The notes under the pieces: generated by a model | What the model was told of the DNA's origin: nothing | The model's input: the letters and a program-made list of their open reading frames with translations, nothing else | The model's database searches: none | Program-made: the position numbers and the translations under genes | Assembly: GCF_011397635.1 (NCBI RefSeq) | Contig: NC_064756.1 | Location: 18,132,907 to 18,196,906, forward strand | DNA from: Epinephelus fuscoguttatus | Taxonomy: Eukaryota; Chordata; Actinopteri; Perciformes; Serranidae | Direction of reading: 5' to 3' | DNA length: 64,000 bases | Shown here: in pieces, positions 35,546-44,909 of the stretch | How the letters are laid out: every line of letters begins with the position of its first letter | Numbering within the stretch: position 1 is the stretch's first letter

Positions 35546-36399
35546 AAAATCACGCCATGCCTTAACTATAGTAGCTGCCGGCTGTAACTCGACATTTAAC
35601 ACACCAACTTAGTGTGATGTGATAGTGATATCAAACATTAACTCTAAGAAGGCAAACAGGATTGATTAATTCTTCCAAGTTTGGCATGAAACATTCAAGA
35701 AACATTTTGTAATACAGAGCTATAAAAAAAAAACCTTCCCAGCAGTGCTTGTACAGTACATTGGTGCCTGTTTGCCCATCAGCCTGTGTGCACTTCACTG
35801 AGGGGAGTAGAATCTGATTTAGCCTGGGTGCTTGTGTCTGTCTATCGATCAGTGAAGAGAAACCCATGTAGGAAGGGTGCCAGCCACATGCAGCAGACTG
35901 GCAGATGTTATCCAGAACCATGTGGTGATACTGAATAACTATGGGAAGTATTAACCTTTGCTTTTTCTTTTGCAGAGTTCCTCTGTGACAGGGCAGACAG
36001 CATGATGAATCAAGGCATTAGCTGGTATTAAACCTACATGCGTCCAGTGTTGTATTTTGGAGAGGTCGCTCTATTATTCTTCTCTCCTCTTTGCATAGCT
36101 CACACACAGATACTGAGTGATACTGTTACAGTTTCATAGCCATCAGAAGATGTGAGTGTTGTGTTTGGAACAACTGTAATCCACCTAGTATCTGCAATAA
36201 TGTTTTATAAATAACCCTGTGTCCCTCCTCTGTTGTGTGTCTGTGTGTGTGTGTTAGAGAGACTCTGTATGGTGATAATGGGAAACACACCAGTGGATGA
36301 GACTGCAGAAAATAACACACTCTATTGGCTGCTTAGTTGGTGCGTGACATCAGTCTGTGTGTATGTGAAACATGGGCGGTCCCCTGAGGATGGCTACTT

Positions 36400-36608
36400 T
36401 AGGAGCGGACCCTGCCCTTGGCGACTGCACAGAGCTGGACAACGGCAAAAGGATCAGCTGCTCATTGATGCTGTGGAGAGCAGAGTTGCCACTGTAGAGA
36501 AGTTTCCAGAAAGAAGATAAGCGTTCAGAGGTCAGGCTCTGCTGGGACACATAACACCTGCTTTCACCTTTTCCTGGTCATAGTGAGATCACTGCCAAAC
36601 GAAGAGAG
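36400..36608 (+). other. SLN: Candidate SLN noncoding exon 1
   Basis: A possible 5' UTR exon ending at a good donor (GAGAG/GTAACAG, after 36608), 326 nt before the acceptor used by the SLN coding exon. Upstream are an inverted CCAAT (CTATTGG), a GGGCGG box and a CAGCTG E-box. This is inference; the transcription start is not determinable. Confidence 0.3.
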
Positions 36609-37019
36609 GTAACAGTTCACGGACTACATCTGATTTTGTGTTAACATTCTGAAAAATGTTTGGGCTAAAGTTGGCTTCCAAATCCCATGAAAATCAATGA
36701 GTGTAAAGGGACTTGGGAACAGCTTTACTTTCTAACCTGATCATGTGTGTGTTAGTGTATCATTAAGTGTGCTTTGTGAGTGTGTTTGTCATGTCCTGTG
36801 TGTATCCTTGGGGATATTGTTGACCCTCTGCCTGTTGAATGATGCGAAGTCTGAACAGGTGGCGACAGACATACTCACGTATTTGGCTTTGTTATGCCTG
36901 TGTTATATTGCTCATGTCTCTCTACACCTCTCAGGTCCAGGACCAGTTGCACCTCTTGAAAACATCCAACAACATTTTCTGCATCCTTCCCCCTTGTCTC
37001 CTTCTTCTCCGACACCACC

Positions 37020-37115
37020 ATGGACCGCTCGGCGCAGGAGCTGTTCCTCAACTTCATGATCGTCTTAATCACTGTGCTGCTGATGTGGCTACTGGTGAAA
37101 ACTTACCAGGACTGA
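37020..37115 (+). CDS. SLN: Sarcolipin, SERCA regulator, 31 aa
   Basis: ATG at 37020-37022 and TGA at 37113-37115 give 31 residues: [12 protein letters not shown], then a single hydrophobic helix ([14 protein letters not shown]), then KTYQD. Length and the LFLNF-IVLITV-LMWLLV core match vertebrate sarcolipin, a one-pass sarcoplasmic-reticulum peptide that binds SERCA in muscle and uncouples ATP use from calcium transport. The ATG has a strong context (CCACCATGG). The coding exon begins after an acceptor at 36934 (CACCTCTCAG), so 85 nt of 5' UTR is on this exon. Differences: the usual C-terminal tyrosine is Asp, and the Thr at position 5 of the human peptide is Ala here, with Ser at 4. It lies between ALKBH8 and KBTBD3 on the opposite strand to both. 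Phospholamban is longer with a different cytosolic part, so SLN is preferred. Confidence 0.93.
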   Translation: MDRSAQELFLNFMIVLITVLLMWLLVKTYQD

Positions 37116-37285
37116 ACCATGGAGCAACAAGAGAGGGGATGAACGAGAGGTAGAGAAACATTCGGAGGGAAGCCAGCATGGTTACTGTAGGATTCTGCTG
37201 CTGATTGATTCTTGTTCAGGCACAGTGTTTACATCTTTTCATGATGGGCACTGGTCTGGTTCAGAGCTCTAGTCTTCATATGAGA

Positions 37286-37779
37286 CCAAGACTGTATATA
37301 AAGATGGACAACATGACAACTCCCCAAAAGTGAAGCCAAAACATCTTGGTGGCTGGCTGCAGTGTGAGTCAGTGTTAGCAAAAGGGAAATGGGCCAAACT
37401 ATAAACTCAAAGTATTTGTGAAATAGGGGTTAGGTTTACCTAAAGATGGTTACTGTCATATTAGGTAGGTCTTATGTTCAAGTGTTGATTTTTCCTGATA
37501 ATTTTGGTTTTAATTAGTTATTTGATGCTGTAAAAAAAAGGGGGTTTGACGTCATGATTGACAGCTGTGTGTGTGTTCGTGATCAATGGCGCTGCTTGGG
37601 ATTAGTTGGACAGGTGTATAGGTGGAAAACCAGTACTATGGAGATCGCTACTACACAGGCTCTGGCTCCAAATGATACCAGCACACAATTGCAACCACTG
37701 ACTCTGGGTTAGTTTGGCTTCATTTTTCGGCAGTGGGAGGAAGTGAAGACGCATTGTCCATCTTTATATACAGTCACTG
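37286..37779. mobile_element. hAT-type MITE with near-perfect 8-bp target duplication
   Basis: The inverted ends share GACTGTATATAAAGATGGAC. The right end reads CAGTGACTG on the other strand, with the CAGTG start typical of hAT. Flanks are ATATGAGA (37278-37285) and ATATGAGG (37780-37787), 7 of 8 bases equal. 494 bp, noncoding, just downstream of SLN. Confidence 0.75.
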
Positions 37780-37916
37780 ATATGAGGTCATAAACCAGGG
37801 CAGATTGACAGTGACAAACTCTTGGATCTGTATTTGTATTCTGAGATGTTTTTCAACTGTGGCTTTGAATTTCTGGCAAGAGCCGAAGGGAAAGTCACAG
37901 TAGAGATGGGGGAGTG

Positions 37917-37928
37917 AATAAAAATAAA
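37917..37928 (+). terminator. SLN: Candidate SLN poly(A) signals
   Basis: Two AATAAA hexamers side by side, about 800 nt past the SLN stop codon. If used, the SLN 3' UTR would contain the whole MITE. An alternative hexamer is at 38628-38633. Confidence 0.3.
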
Positions 37929-39249
37929 TCACCACGGGGGTTTTGGCTGTATTTTTTCACTGTGGGAACCTTTAAAATGAAGGCTATAAAACACTGCAAT
38001 GTCACTATAAATAGCGCAGTCGCCCATGTCATTTCCAAAGATTGTTTCATTTACGTAACCTTTGACACAATGAACTCTGCTGTTGTGTCTGTTGTTCTGT
38101 TTGTACTAAGTGATGAATGTGTCAGTGCAGATACTGAAGAGACATTAACACAAATAATGAAGCATTATTTTTATGTTCAGTTCTTGCCATTAAACAGTCT
38201 TTCATTTGTCGGTTTCTTTTTCTGTTTCATGACACAAATGCTCATTCACGATACATACCATGAAGCCCACAATTTTCTCCTCACGGTTTCTGAAATGTTT
38301 AAGTTACTGTGTTCTTTGAATCTATGGAGTGTTTCTCTATGATAGTTACACATTTCCATCAAACAAGCAGTTATTGAAGATAATCAGGTGATCTGTGTAC
38401 TGATCACATGTAGAATATATTATGAGAGGAGAAACAGGGCATGCATGGACACATGACAGTCTGAAACAGAATAAAGGCAAGTAGTCTAAAGCCAAAATCC
38501 ACCCACATAGTTTACACAGTGTTGGCATTGAGTTATTTTAACTGTTTCTTTTTTTGTAGTTTTAAATGTGAGCAGCAAAACAACAAAGAAAATCAGAATA
38601 ATGTGTATTTTCTGATCTGTGCTATCAAATAAAGCACATGTAGTTGAACAGGACTTCTGAGGTGTTTTGTGTAATGTTGCCAGAACAAAATCATTTGATT
38701 CATTTAGGCTGCAAAATCCACAAATGCAGGAAAAGGACACCAAATCCCCCTGACAGCTGAGTAAATGGAGCTTTAAAAGTCTTACATATCAAAGTCTCCT
38801 TCTCTATATTGTAGCTGTAGGAGAGCTGATAAACTGTGAGCTCTTTTGTGGGCGAATTCTACTTTTTATAACATACAAAGCAGAAAAAAATCAGTTACTA
38901 AAATAGGATTTCTAAAACAGTCTCCTGCTCAATAGGGCTCCTCCATGGGAGGGACCACATTTTGATTGACACAACAACACTCCTATGACAGCGAGCGCTT
39001 TACACATACAAATATAAGGATCAAATCTTCAAATAAAAAAAACTGTAATAAATCATTTGGCTCAGGTGCTCTCGTGTTATAATGATGTGGGAGACATGTG
39101 GTGTTAGTTGAACGTTCTCTCAGTCAGCTGTCCGTCATGCACAGAGGAGACTCGTGGGTATTGCTTACATCAGTGACACATGTTAACACACACATGTACT
39201 TCCAATCACATGTGTTAATGAGTGTGTGCGGGCGTGTGTCTGCTGTGGA

Positions 39250-42200
39250 TCATGCTGTGTCACCCCATGGGTCTTTGTATCTGTTGAAGCTGATGAGCTG
39301 GCAATGGAACTCGGTGAGCGCTCTGGGCATGGGGGCCACTTCCTCCCATTGGCTTCTCCCACTGTGGTACACCTGTACCGGCCACAAGAACACACACATA
39401 CCATAGAGGATGAATACCCTCTGTCCCCAAAAAATGAACAGAATGAATGAGCACACCTTCAGCAATACATTTAAATAACTCTAAATGAACTAGTTAGCTC
39501 AGGGTTGGAAGCAGGGCCACATCTCCAGTCACCTGGTTACCCCTTCTTTCTTGTTTGTCTCAGTTTTCTCAACCCACTCTCCCTACTCCTTTCCTTTCCT
39601 GACCCATTTATCCAGTCTTCCATTCTTTTACCTTGCTAGTACCGGGTTGGACCCCTTTTTCCTTCAGAACAGCCACAATTCTTCATGGCATAGATTCAAC
39701 AAGGTGCTGGAAACATTCCTCAGAGATTTTGGTCCGTATTGACATGATAGCATCACACAGTTGCTGCAGATTTGTCGGCTGCACATCCATGATGTGAATC
39801 TCCTGTTCCACCATATCCCAAAGGTGCTCTATTGGATTGAGATCTGGTGACTGTGGAGGCCATTAGAGTACAGTGAACTCATTGTCATGTTCACGAAACC
39901 AGTTTGAGATGATTTGAGCTTTGTGACATGGTGCGTTATCCTGCTGGAAGTAGCCATCAGAAGATGGGTACACTGTGGTCATAAAGGGATGGACACAGTC
40001 AGCAACAATACTCAGGTAGGCTGTGGTGTTTAAACCATGCTCAGTTGGTACTAAGGGGCCCAAAGTGTGCCAAGAAAATATCCCCCACACCATTACACCA
40101 CCACCACCAGCCTGAACCATTGATACAAGGCAGGATGGATCCATGCTTTCATGTTGTTTACACCAAATTCTGACCCTACCATCTGAATGTGGCAGCAGAA
40201 ATCCAGACTCATCAGACCAGGCAACGTTTTTCCAATCTTCTATTGTCCAGTTTTGGTGAGCCTGTGTGAACTGTAGCCTCAGTTTCTTGTTGTTAGCTGA
40301 CAGGAGTGGCACCTGGTGTGGTCTTCTGCTGCTGTAGCCCATCTGCTTCAAGGTTCAACATGATGTTGGTTCAGAGATGGTCTTCTGCAGACCTTGGTTG
40401 TAACCAGTGGTTATTTGAGTTACTGTTGCCTTTCTATCATCTTGAACCAGTCTGGCCATTCTCCTCTGACGTCTGGCATCAACAAGGCATTTTTACCCAG
40501 AGAACTGCTGCTCACTGGATATTTTCTCTCCATCCTCTGTAACCCTAGAGATGGTCGTGCATGTAATTTTGATGCCAAAATTTATCTGGTGAGCTAGTGA
40601 TCACTTCCTCTAGGATTCTTGAAGGCAAAGAGCCATAAGGCCATTAGACAAGCTGTCAACACATTAGGTGGACATCACCTTTAGCTCATAAAACCATGAC
40701 TTAGAACAGCACCTTAGCCAATAGAAGTGAAAATATGTCAGTTTCTCTGATGAAAAGGTTCTCCTACCTGTACTTCATCAGTGATCTCATCGGGTGAATA
40801 GTCTCCACCTAGGATGTAGATTCTGTCTCTCATACCGACTGCTCCAGCATTGAATCCAGCACACTCAAATGACCCTTCCCCCTTCCACACGCAGGTCTCT
40901 GGACAAAAACTGTAGACCTGGATGTGGGGAAAAAGTCACACTTTGAACTCTGAGTTGACCTATTTAAACAGTCCTGCTTTGAAAACTTAAACTACTTTTT
41001 AATGTCTCACACTTCAGTGCAAGAACAGACAACTCATTCATTCCTCAGTGCCCATCTGATGTCTCACCTTATATGTGGACAGGTCACAGAGGTGCAGTGT
41101 GTTATTAATTGACACCGCCTTGACCAGTGTAGCATGGAAGAATTGGCCAAACTCTGCCACCAGGCGGCTCCACTGGTCCTGCTGGGTGTCGTAGCGGAAG
41201 AAGCAGTCCAGTGAGGGGTTAAAGGAGTCTGTGATCTCCACCTCTGATCCTAGCGTATAGATGACACTGTCACAAGCACTGGCCTCGGGGTAGAAGATGG
41301 CAGTTGGCAGCGGGCTGACAGAGCACCAGGTCTCAGTTAGAGGGTTATAATATTCCACCTAGAGGAAAGAAAAGAATTAGTACTGCACAAATAAACTGCA
41401 TTCCCGTTGCTGTTGTAAAGGGTGGAGACACTGTTACCTCCAGCAGACTGGGAGCTCCCCCTCTGGATCCCTTGGTCCGTCCTCCAATGACGTACAAGCG
41501 ATCCAGGCAGGTTACAGCCGTGTGCGTGGTTCTGGGCTTCAGCATGGCAGGTGCAGGCGTGCAGGTTAGAGTCACAGGACAGTAGCACCAAACCTCGTCC
41601 GTAGCGTCGTGGAACGGCTCGGCCACATGGAGACGTATTGCACGACAACAGTTACCCCGGCAACCGCCTGTCACAAACATCTTGGATACAGAGGAAAGAG
41701 GAGAAGATGGTGAACTTTTTCAAACTCTTTTTACACCTGTCAAGGGGTTCAACGATTAAGCTTAGGGTTTAAAAGATAACTAAAAGGATAAGGATGTTTA
41801 AAAATAGGTTTATATTTTTGACTTTCTTTAACTGTCATTTTATTTCTTGCGAAATAATGGATACTTTTATGTTTTGTGGTCTCTATAAAGCTTTTGAAAC
41901 AAGACATAAAAGCCCACAACAAAGCTATAACTTATAATAAGGGGTCATAAGTTGATGGAATTAATTTAATTTTAAAGGAACCACTGCAGGACTCAAGATC
42001 CAATCCCAAAAACGTACCTTCTCAGCAAAGCTTGTAAGGTAGGATCCCGGTGGGTCTGGCATTGTGGCTGTCCCCTCTCCGTGCCCTGTTCCCAGCTCTT
42101 TCCACTGATCTGTTTCCAGACAGTAGCAGAAGGTGTGGCGGATCTCCCCGTTCTCCTCCGTTTTGTGGATGTAGATGTAACTCTGTGTGGTGGCCGGCCT

Positions 42201-44555
42201 GGCGTCAGAGAGCAGGCCGCTGTACTGATCCTGCCTGCTCTGTGCCTCTGAGAACAGGGCGAGACAGGACTCATTATCGTAGAGGAGAGTGTCGGAGTCA
42301 CGCAGGGTCTGAGAGAGAAGGAGAGGGGTGATACATGAGGGATGAGACAATCACAAGACCAAAAACAAAAGCAAAAATCCAGCATGTGCAGTGTGTTCAT
42401 ACCGTTAGTGCAGGTGCAGGCAGATGGTGGAGTCTGGTTAGAGATAACAAGCCCGGCAACAGTTTTTGTCTTGCAGCGAGATCATGGCGTGTCCATCTGA
42501 GAAGTGACTTCACCACAGTCTCCTCACTGGGCACGTTTAGAGCATCTGACCTTAGGCATGCCTCCAACACATTTAGCTATAAGAAGCAATTGAAACAGTA
42601 AATACAGAGTGAATTCAGTCAGACTTTTTGATGTTGGGATGATAATAAGGTTACTTGTCAAATCAAAATCACTGTTTACACTAGTTATACTGACAAAGGT
42701 CTCACCGTGGACACCCTATGATTTATTAAGTGTAATTATTGGGACAATGTTACGCCCTGTGTGTATGGAAATTAGATAATATACATACATAATACATAAT
42801 ATACAGTCAAGGTATAAACTAGTCAAAGGAATAAACCTCAGTTTCTTTGATTAATTAACTTCCTTATTGTGTCCGCTCTTAAGCAGCACCTGCATATCCA
42901 GGAAGTCCTGGGTTTTGGAAAGGTCCGAGAAGTTCTGAACCACAAAGTCATTGGCACTTTGGAGGAGGGAGGCCGAGCCGTACGCCTCAGCCAGGGACAA
43001 GAGGGACAGACAGTTGGAGAGGTCCATGGTTCCTATCAGGAAGTCACTGCATGCTCGGGACAGGACTGACACCTGAGGACAGAACAAGACACAACGACAT
43101 GAACACTTGAGAAAACATCCATGAGAATTACAATATACTGTAAAACAATATACAATACATATTTAAAAAAAAACGCAACTTAGAGACAGACAAGTATATT
43201 TTTAATTAATCAACTATTATTTCAAGAACTACTATTCCTTCAGCTGTTAATTAATGTAGTTTAATAAAGGCCTTGCACACACGTGTGTTCACTTGCTTGA
43301 TTAGACCTCTGCTCATGGGCGGATTATGACTATGGGCCCCTGGGCACAGATATACAAAAGGTCCCACCACCTCCCCTACATAGGTTTTTTTTTTGCATCT
43401 CTTTATAGCCATATGCATCTTTTTGTGGACTTGTGTCTCTTTTTTGGTTGTTTGTGTCTCTTGGTTCCAGTCTGTGCCTTTTCTTTATTCCTAATGTGTC
43501 AGCCATTTTACCCCCTCCCCTTTGTTTCTTGTGGTTCCTCATTTGTCTCTCTCTGTGTCTGTGTGTCTGGGTGTGGCTCTCATCAGTCCTGCTGATCAGC
43601 CTGCTCAGCCAAAAGCCATCCACTAATGACACCCAGCAGTACAAATACCCTGACTCTGCAGTCCAGTCTACCCTGCGTCACTAACTACAGCCTACTTGTT
43701 GCTCATTGCTTTTTTTATTCTTGGATTTTTGGCCTGAACCTTGTTTCTCTGTGCCTCAGATCCACACTCGCCGGTCACCCATTTACCTTCCACTCCAGCC
43801 TGCCAGCCTGTTTCCAGCCCTGCTCGGCCTGCCTGCCCTGTGTCTCCCAAATACCCTGGATCAACCGAAGACACCCCTTCTTATTTTATTGAAAATAAAT
43901 CCCCTTTTAAACTGAACAGCTGTCTGAGTCGTGCTTTTGGGTCCAGTTCTCTTTATACTATACAGCAGTTATTTTGTGTCTCTTTGCATCTTTTTTGTGG
44001 TCATTTTGAGTCTCTTCCTGGTTGGTACTTGTCTCTTCAAGTGACATTTTACCGATGACAGCCAGGGGGGATCCCTTACACTTTGGGCCCCTGGACCTGT
44101 GCCCTATTAGCCCATTCAGTAATCCATTCATGCCTTTGCTTGTGTTGCAGTTGGGTGGAGATTACATGGTGAGGTCCCCAAAGCTCATGTTCCAGTAAGA
44201 ATACTTAAGTTGTAAGTTTTCCAGTTATAACAGGTGACAGGAGGTCTAATTAGACACCAGTATGAGAGTGTGCAGCAGACATTTTACTTTGCCATAGTGG
44301 GAAAATCACAGGTGTGATGCACTGTAAAAAAAGACTGGTTGTAGTTCTACCTGCAGAAAAGATGCAATCTGAAACAGCATGTCTACGTTGCCATCAGTGA
44401 TGAGTGTCTCTCCAGTATAGGCGAAGTCCAGGAAAGAACCCACCGCCTCTGGAGACTGGTTACCTAGAGTCACTGAACCATCCCCACGCTCTCGCATATC
44501 CACCTCAAACATGGCCCTAAACACAGAGCAGTTACACTTTAACAGAAAGATAGAT

Positions 44556-44619
<64 letters not shown>

Positions 44620-44898
44620 GTACCTGAAGAAATCACTGCATGCTGCAAGGACGCAGCGATGGCAGGGGAAACTGTGTTCCTGGACCTTAATCGTGAAGTC
44701 AAACAGCAGGCTTCGCTCCCTGAAGGATCTGAGCACACCCAGCAGCTGGAGTCCGTGTGACTCAGGCACCCGCAGTAGGGTCCTGCACTCTGGGACCCCG
44801 TTGCATAGTGGAGCACTGCCAGGTTTACTGCTGGGGGGGCTGCTGCTGGAGTTGTGGGCGTTGGTGATACATGACGGTGACTCTTGAGGTTCGTCCAT
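39250..44898 (-). CDS. KBTBD3: Kelch repeat and BTB domain-containing protein 3, complete
   Basis: Nine coding exons, right to left: 44898-44624, 44516-44351, 43072-42890, 42576-42403, 42308-42018, 41680-41438, 41358-41068, 40917-40768, 39372-39250. Total 1896 nt, 631 aa plus stop, GT-AG borders with matching phases. Residues 1-45 are a Ser/Pro-rich leader. The BTB domain spans about 50-165 (FDFTIKVQEHSFPCHRCVLA, then CSDFFRAMFEVDMRERGDGS). BACK covers about 165-300. Kelch repeats follow, with FVTGGCRGNCCRAIRLHVAE, RLYVIGGRTKGSRGG, EVEITDSFNPSLDCFFRYD and a final SQWEEVAPMPRALTEFHCQ. These blocks match KBTBD3 rather than other KBTBD or KLHL proteins. Family role, not shown for this protein: BTB-Kelch proteins usually act as CUL3 ligase substrate adaptors. 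The coding start follows an acceptor at 44910 with 11 nt of 5' UTR. Confidence 0.95.
39633..40560 (-). mobile_element. Tc1-like transposon, transposase pseudogene, KBTBD3 intron 8
   Basis: The minus-strand frame 40351-39863 encodes 162 residues of a Tc1-type DDE transposase, with WSDESGFLLPHSDGRVRIW (first catalytic Asp region), GGVMVWGIFSW and QQDNAPCHKAQII (second Asp). A stop codon follows directly, but the same frame then continues with PPQSPDLNPIEHLWD (third acidic block) and LQQLCDAIMS. A second stop comes later, so the gene is dead. The N-terminal DNA-binding half is degraded. The left end near 39640 (GCTAGTACCGGGTTGGACCC, antisense to the transposase) fits the 3' end of this fish Tc1 group. 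Confidence 0.9.
43320..44110. mobile_element. Interspersed repeat with inserted LTR-like segment, KBTBD3 intron 2
   Basis: The outer parts are related: GACTATGGGCCCCTGGGCAC at the left and CTTTGGGCCCCTGGACCTGT at the right, with TTTGTGTCTCTT-type runs between. A segment at about 43553-43965 does not fit the outer repeat. It begins TGTGTCTGGG, contains AATAAATCCCC, and has GTCTGAGTCGTGCTTTTGGG, which looks like the end of a fish LTR element. It may be a solo LTR, but I could not confirm TG...CA ends or a target duplication. Confidence 0.4.
44541..44619. repeat. (GATA)n microsatellite filling KBTBD3 intron 1
   Basis: About 16 perfect GATA units from 44557 to 44619, with a few imperfect ones before. 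Intron 1 is only 107 nt (44517-44623), so this repeat makes up most of it and starts four or five bases after the splice donor on the sense strand. Confidence 0.95.
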
Positions 44899-44909
44899 CT
44901 TTTCAAACT

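Larger units (their letters stand above)
27568..36399. other. Intergenic: ALKBH8 5' end to SLN
   Basis: No coding exon recognised on either strand. The first ~70 bp past the ALKBH8 ATG should hold its 5' UTR and promoter (GTCCGGGCGCAAC). Contents: nested MITEs (28.0-28.9 kb), a palindromic repeat block (about 32 kb), two CA arrays (32.7-32.9 kb), a 66-bp minisatellite (34.1-34.9 kb) and a foldback element (35.2-35.5 kb). Most of 29.0-31.9 kb shows nothing I can classify. Confidence 0.55.
37116..39249. other. SLN 3' region to KBTBD3 3' end
   Basis: No further gene seen. Holds a hAT-type MITE (37286-37779) and several AATAAA hexamers on the plus strand (37917-37928 and 38628-38633) that could end the SLN transcript. 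The minus-strand part next to 39250 would be the KBTBD3 3' UTR; I find no obvious AATAAA there. Confidence 0.5.

Noticed and set aside
37914-38342. 142-codon plus-strand open frame downstream of SLN
   Set aside because: Starts at GTG, has no recognisable domain and no good start context, and lies in likely SLN 3' flanking sequence. Chance open frame in AT-rich DNA.
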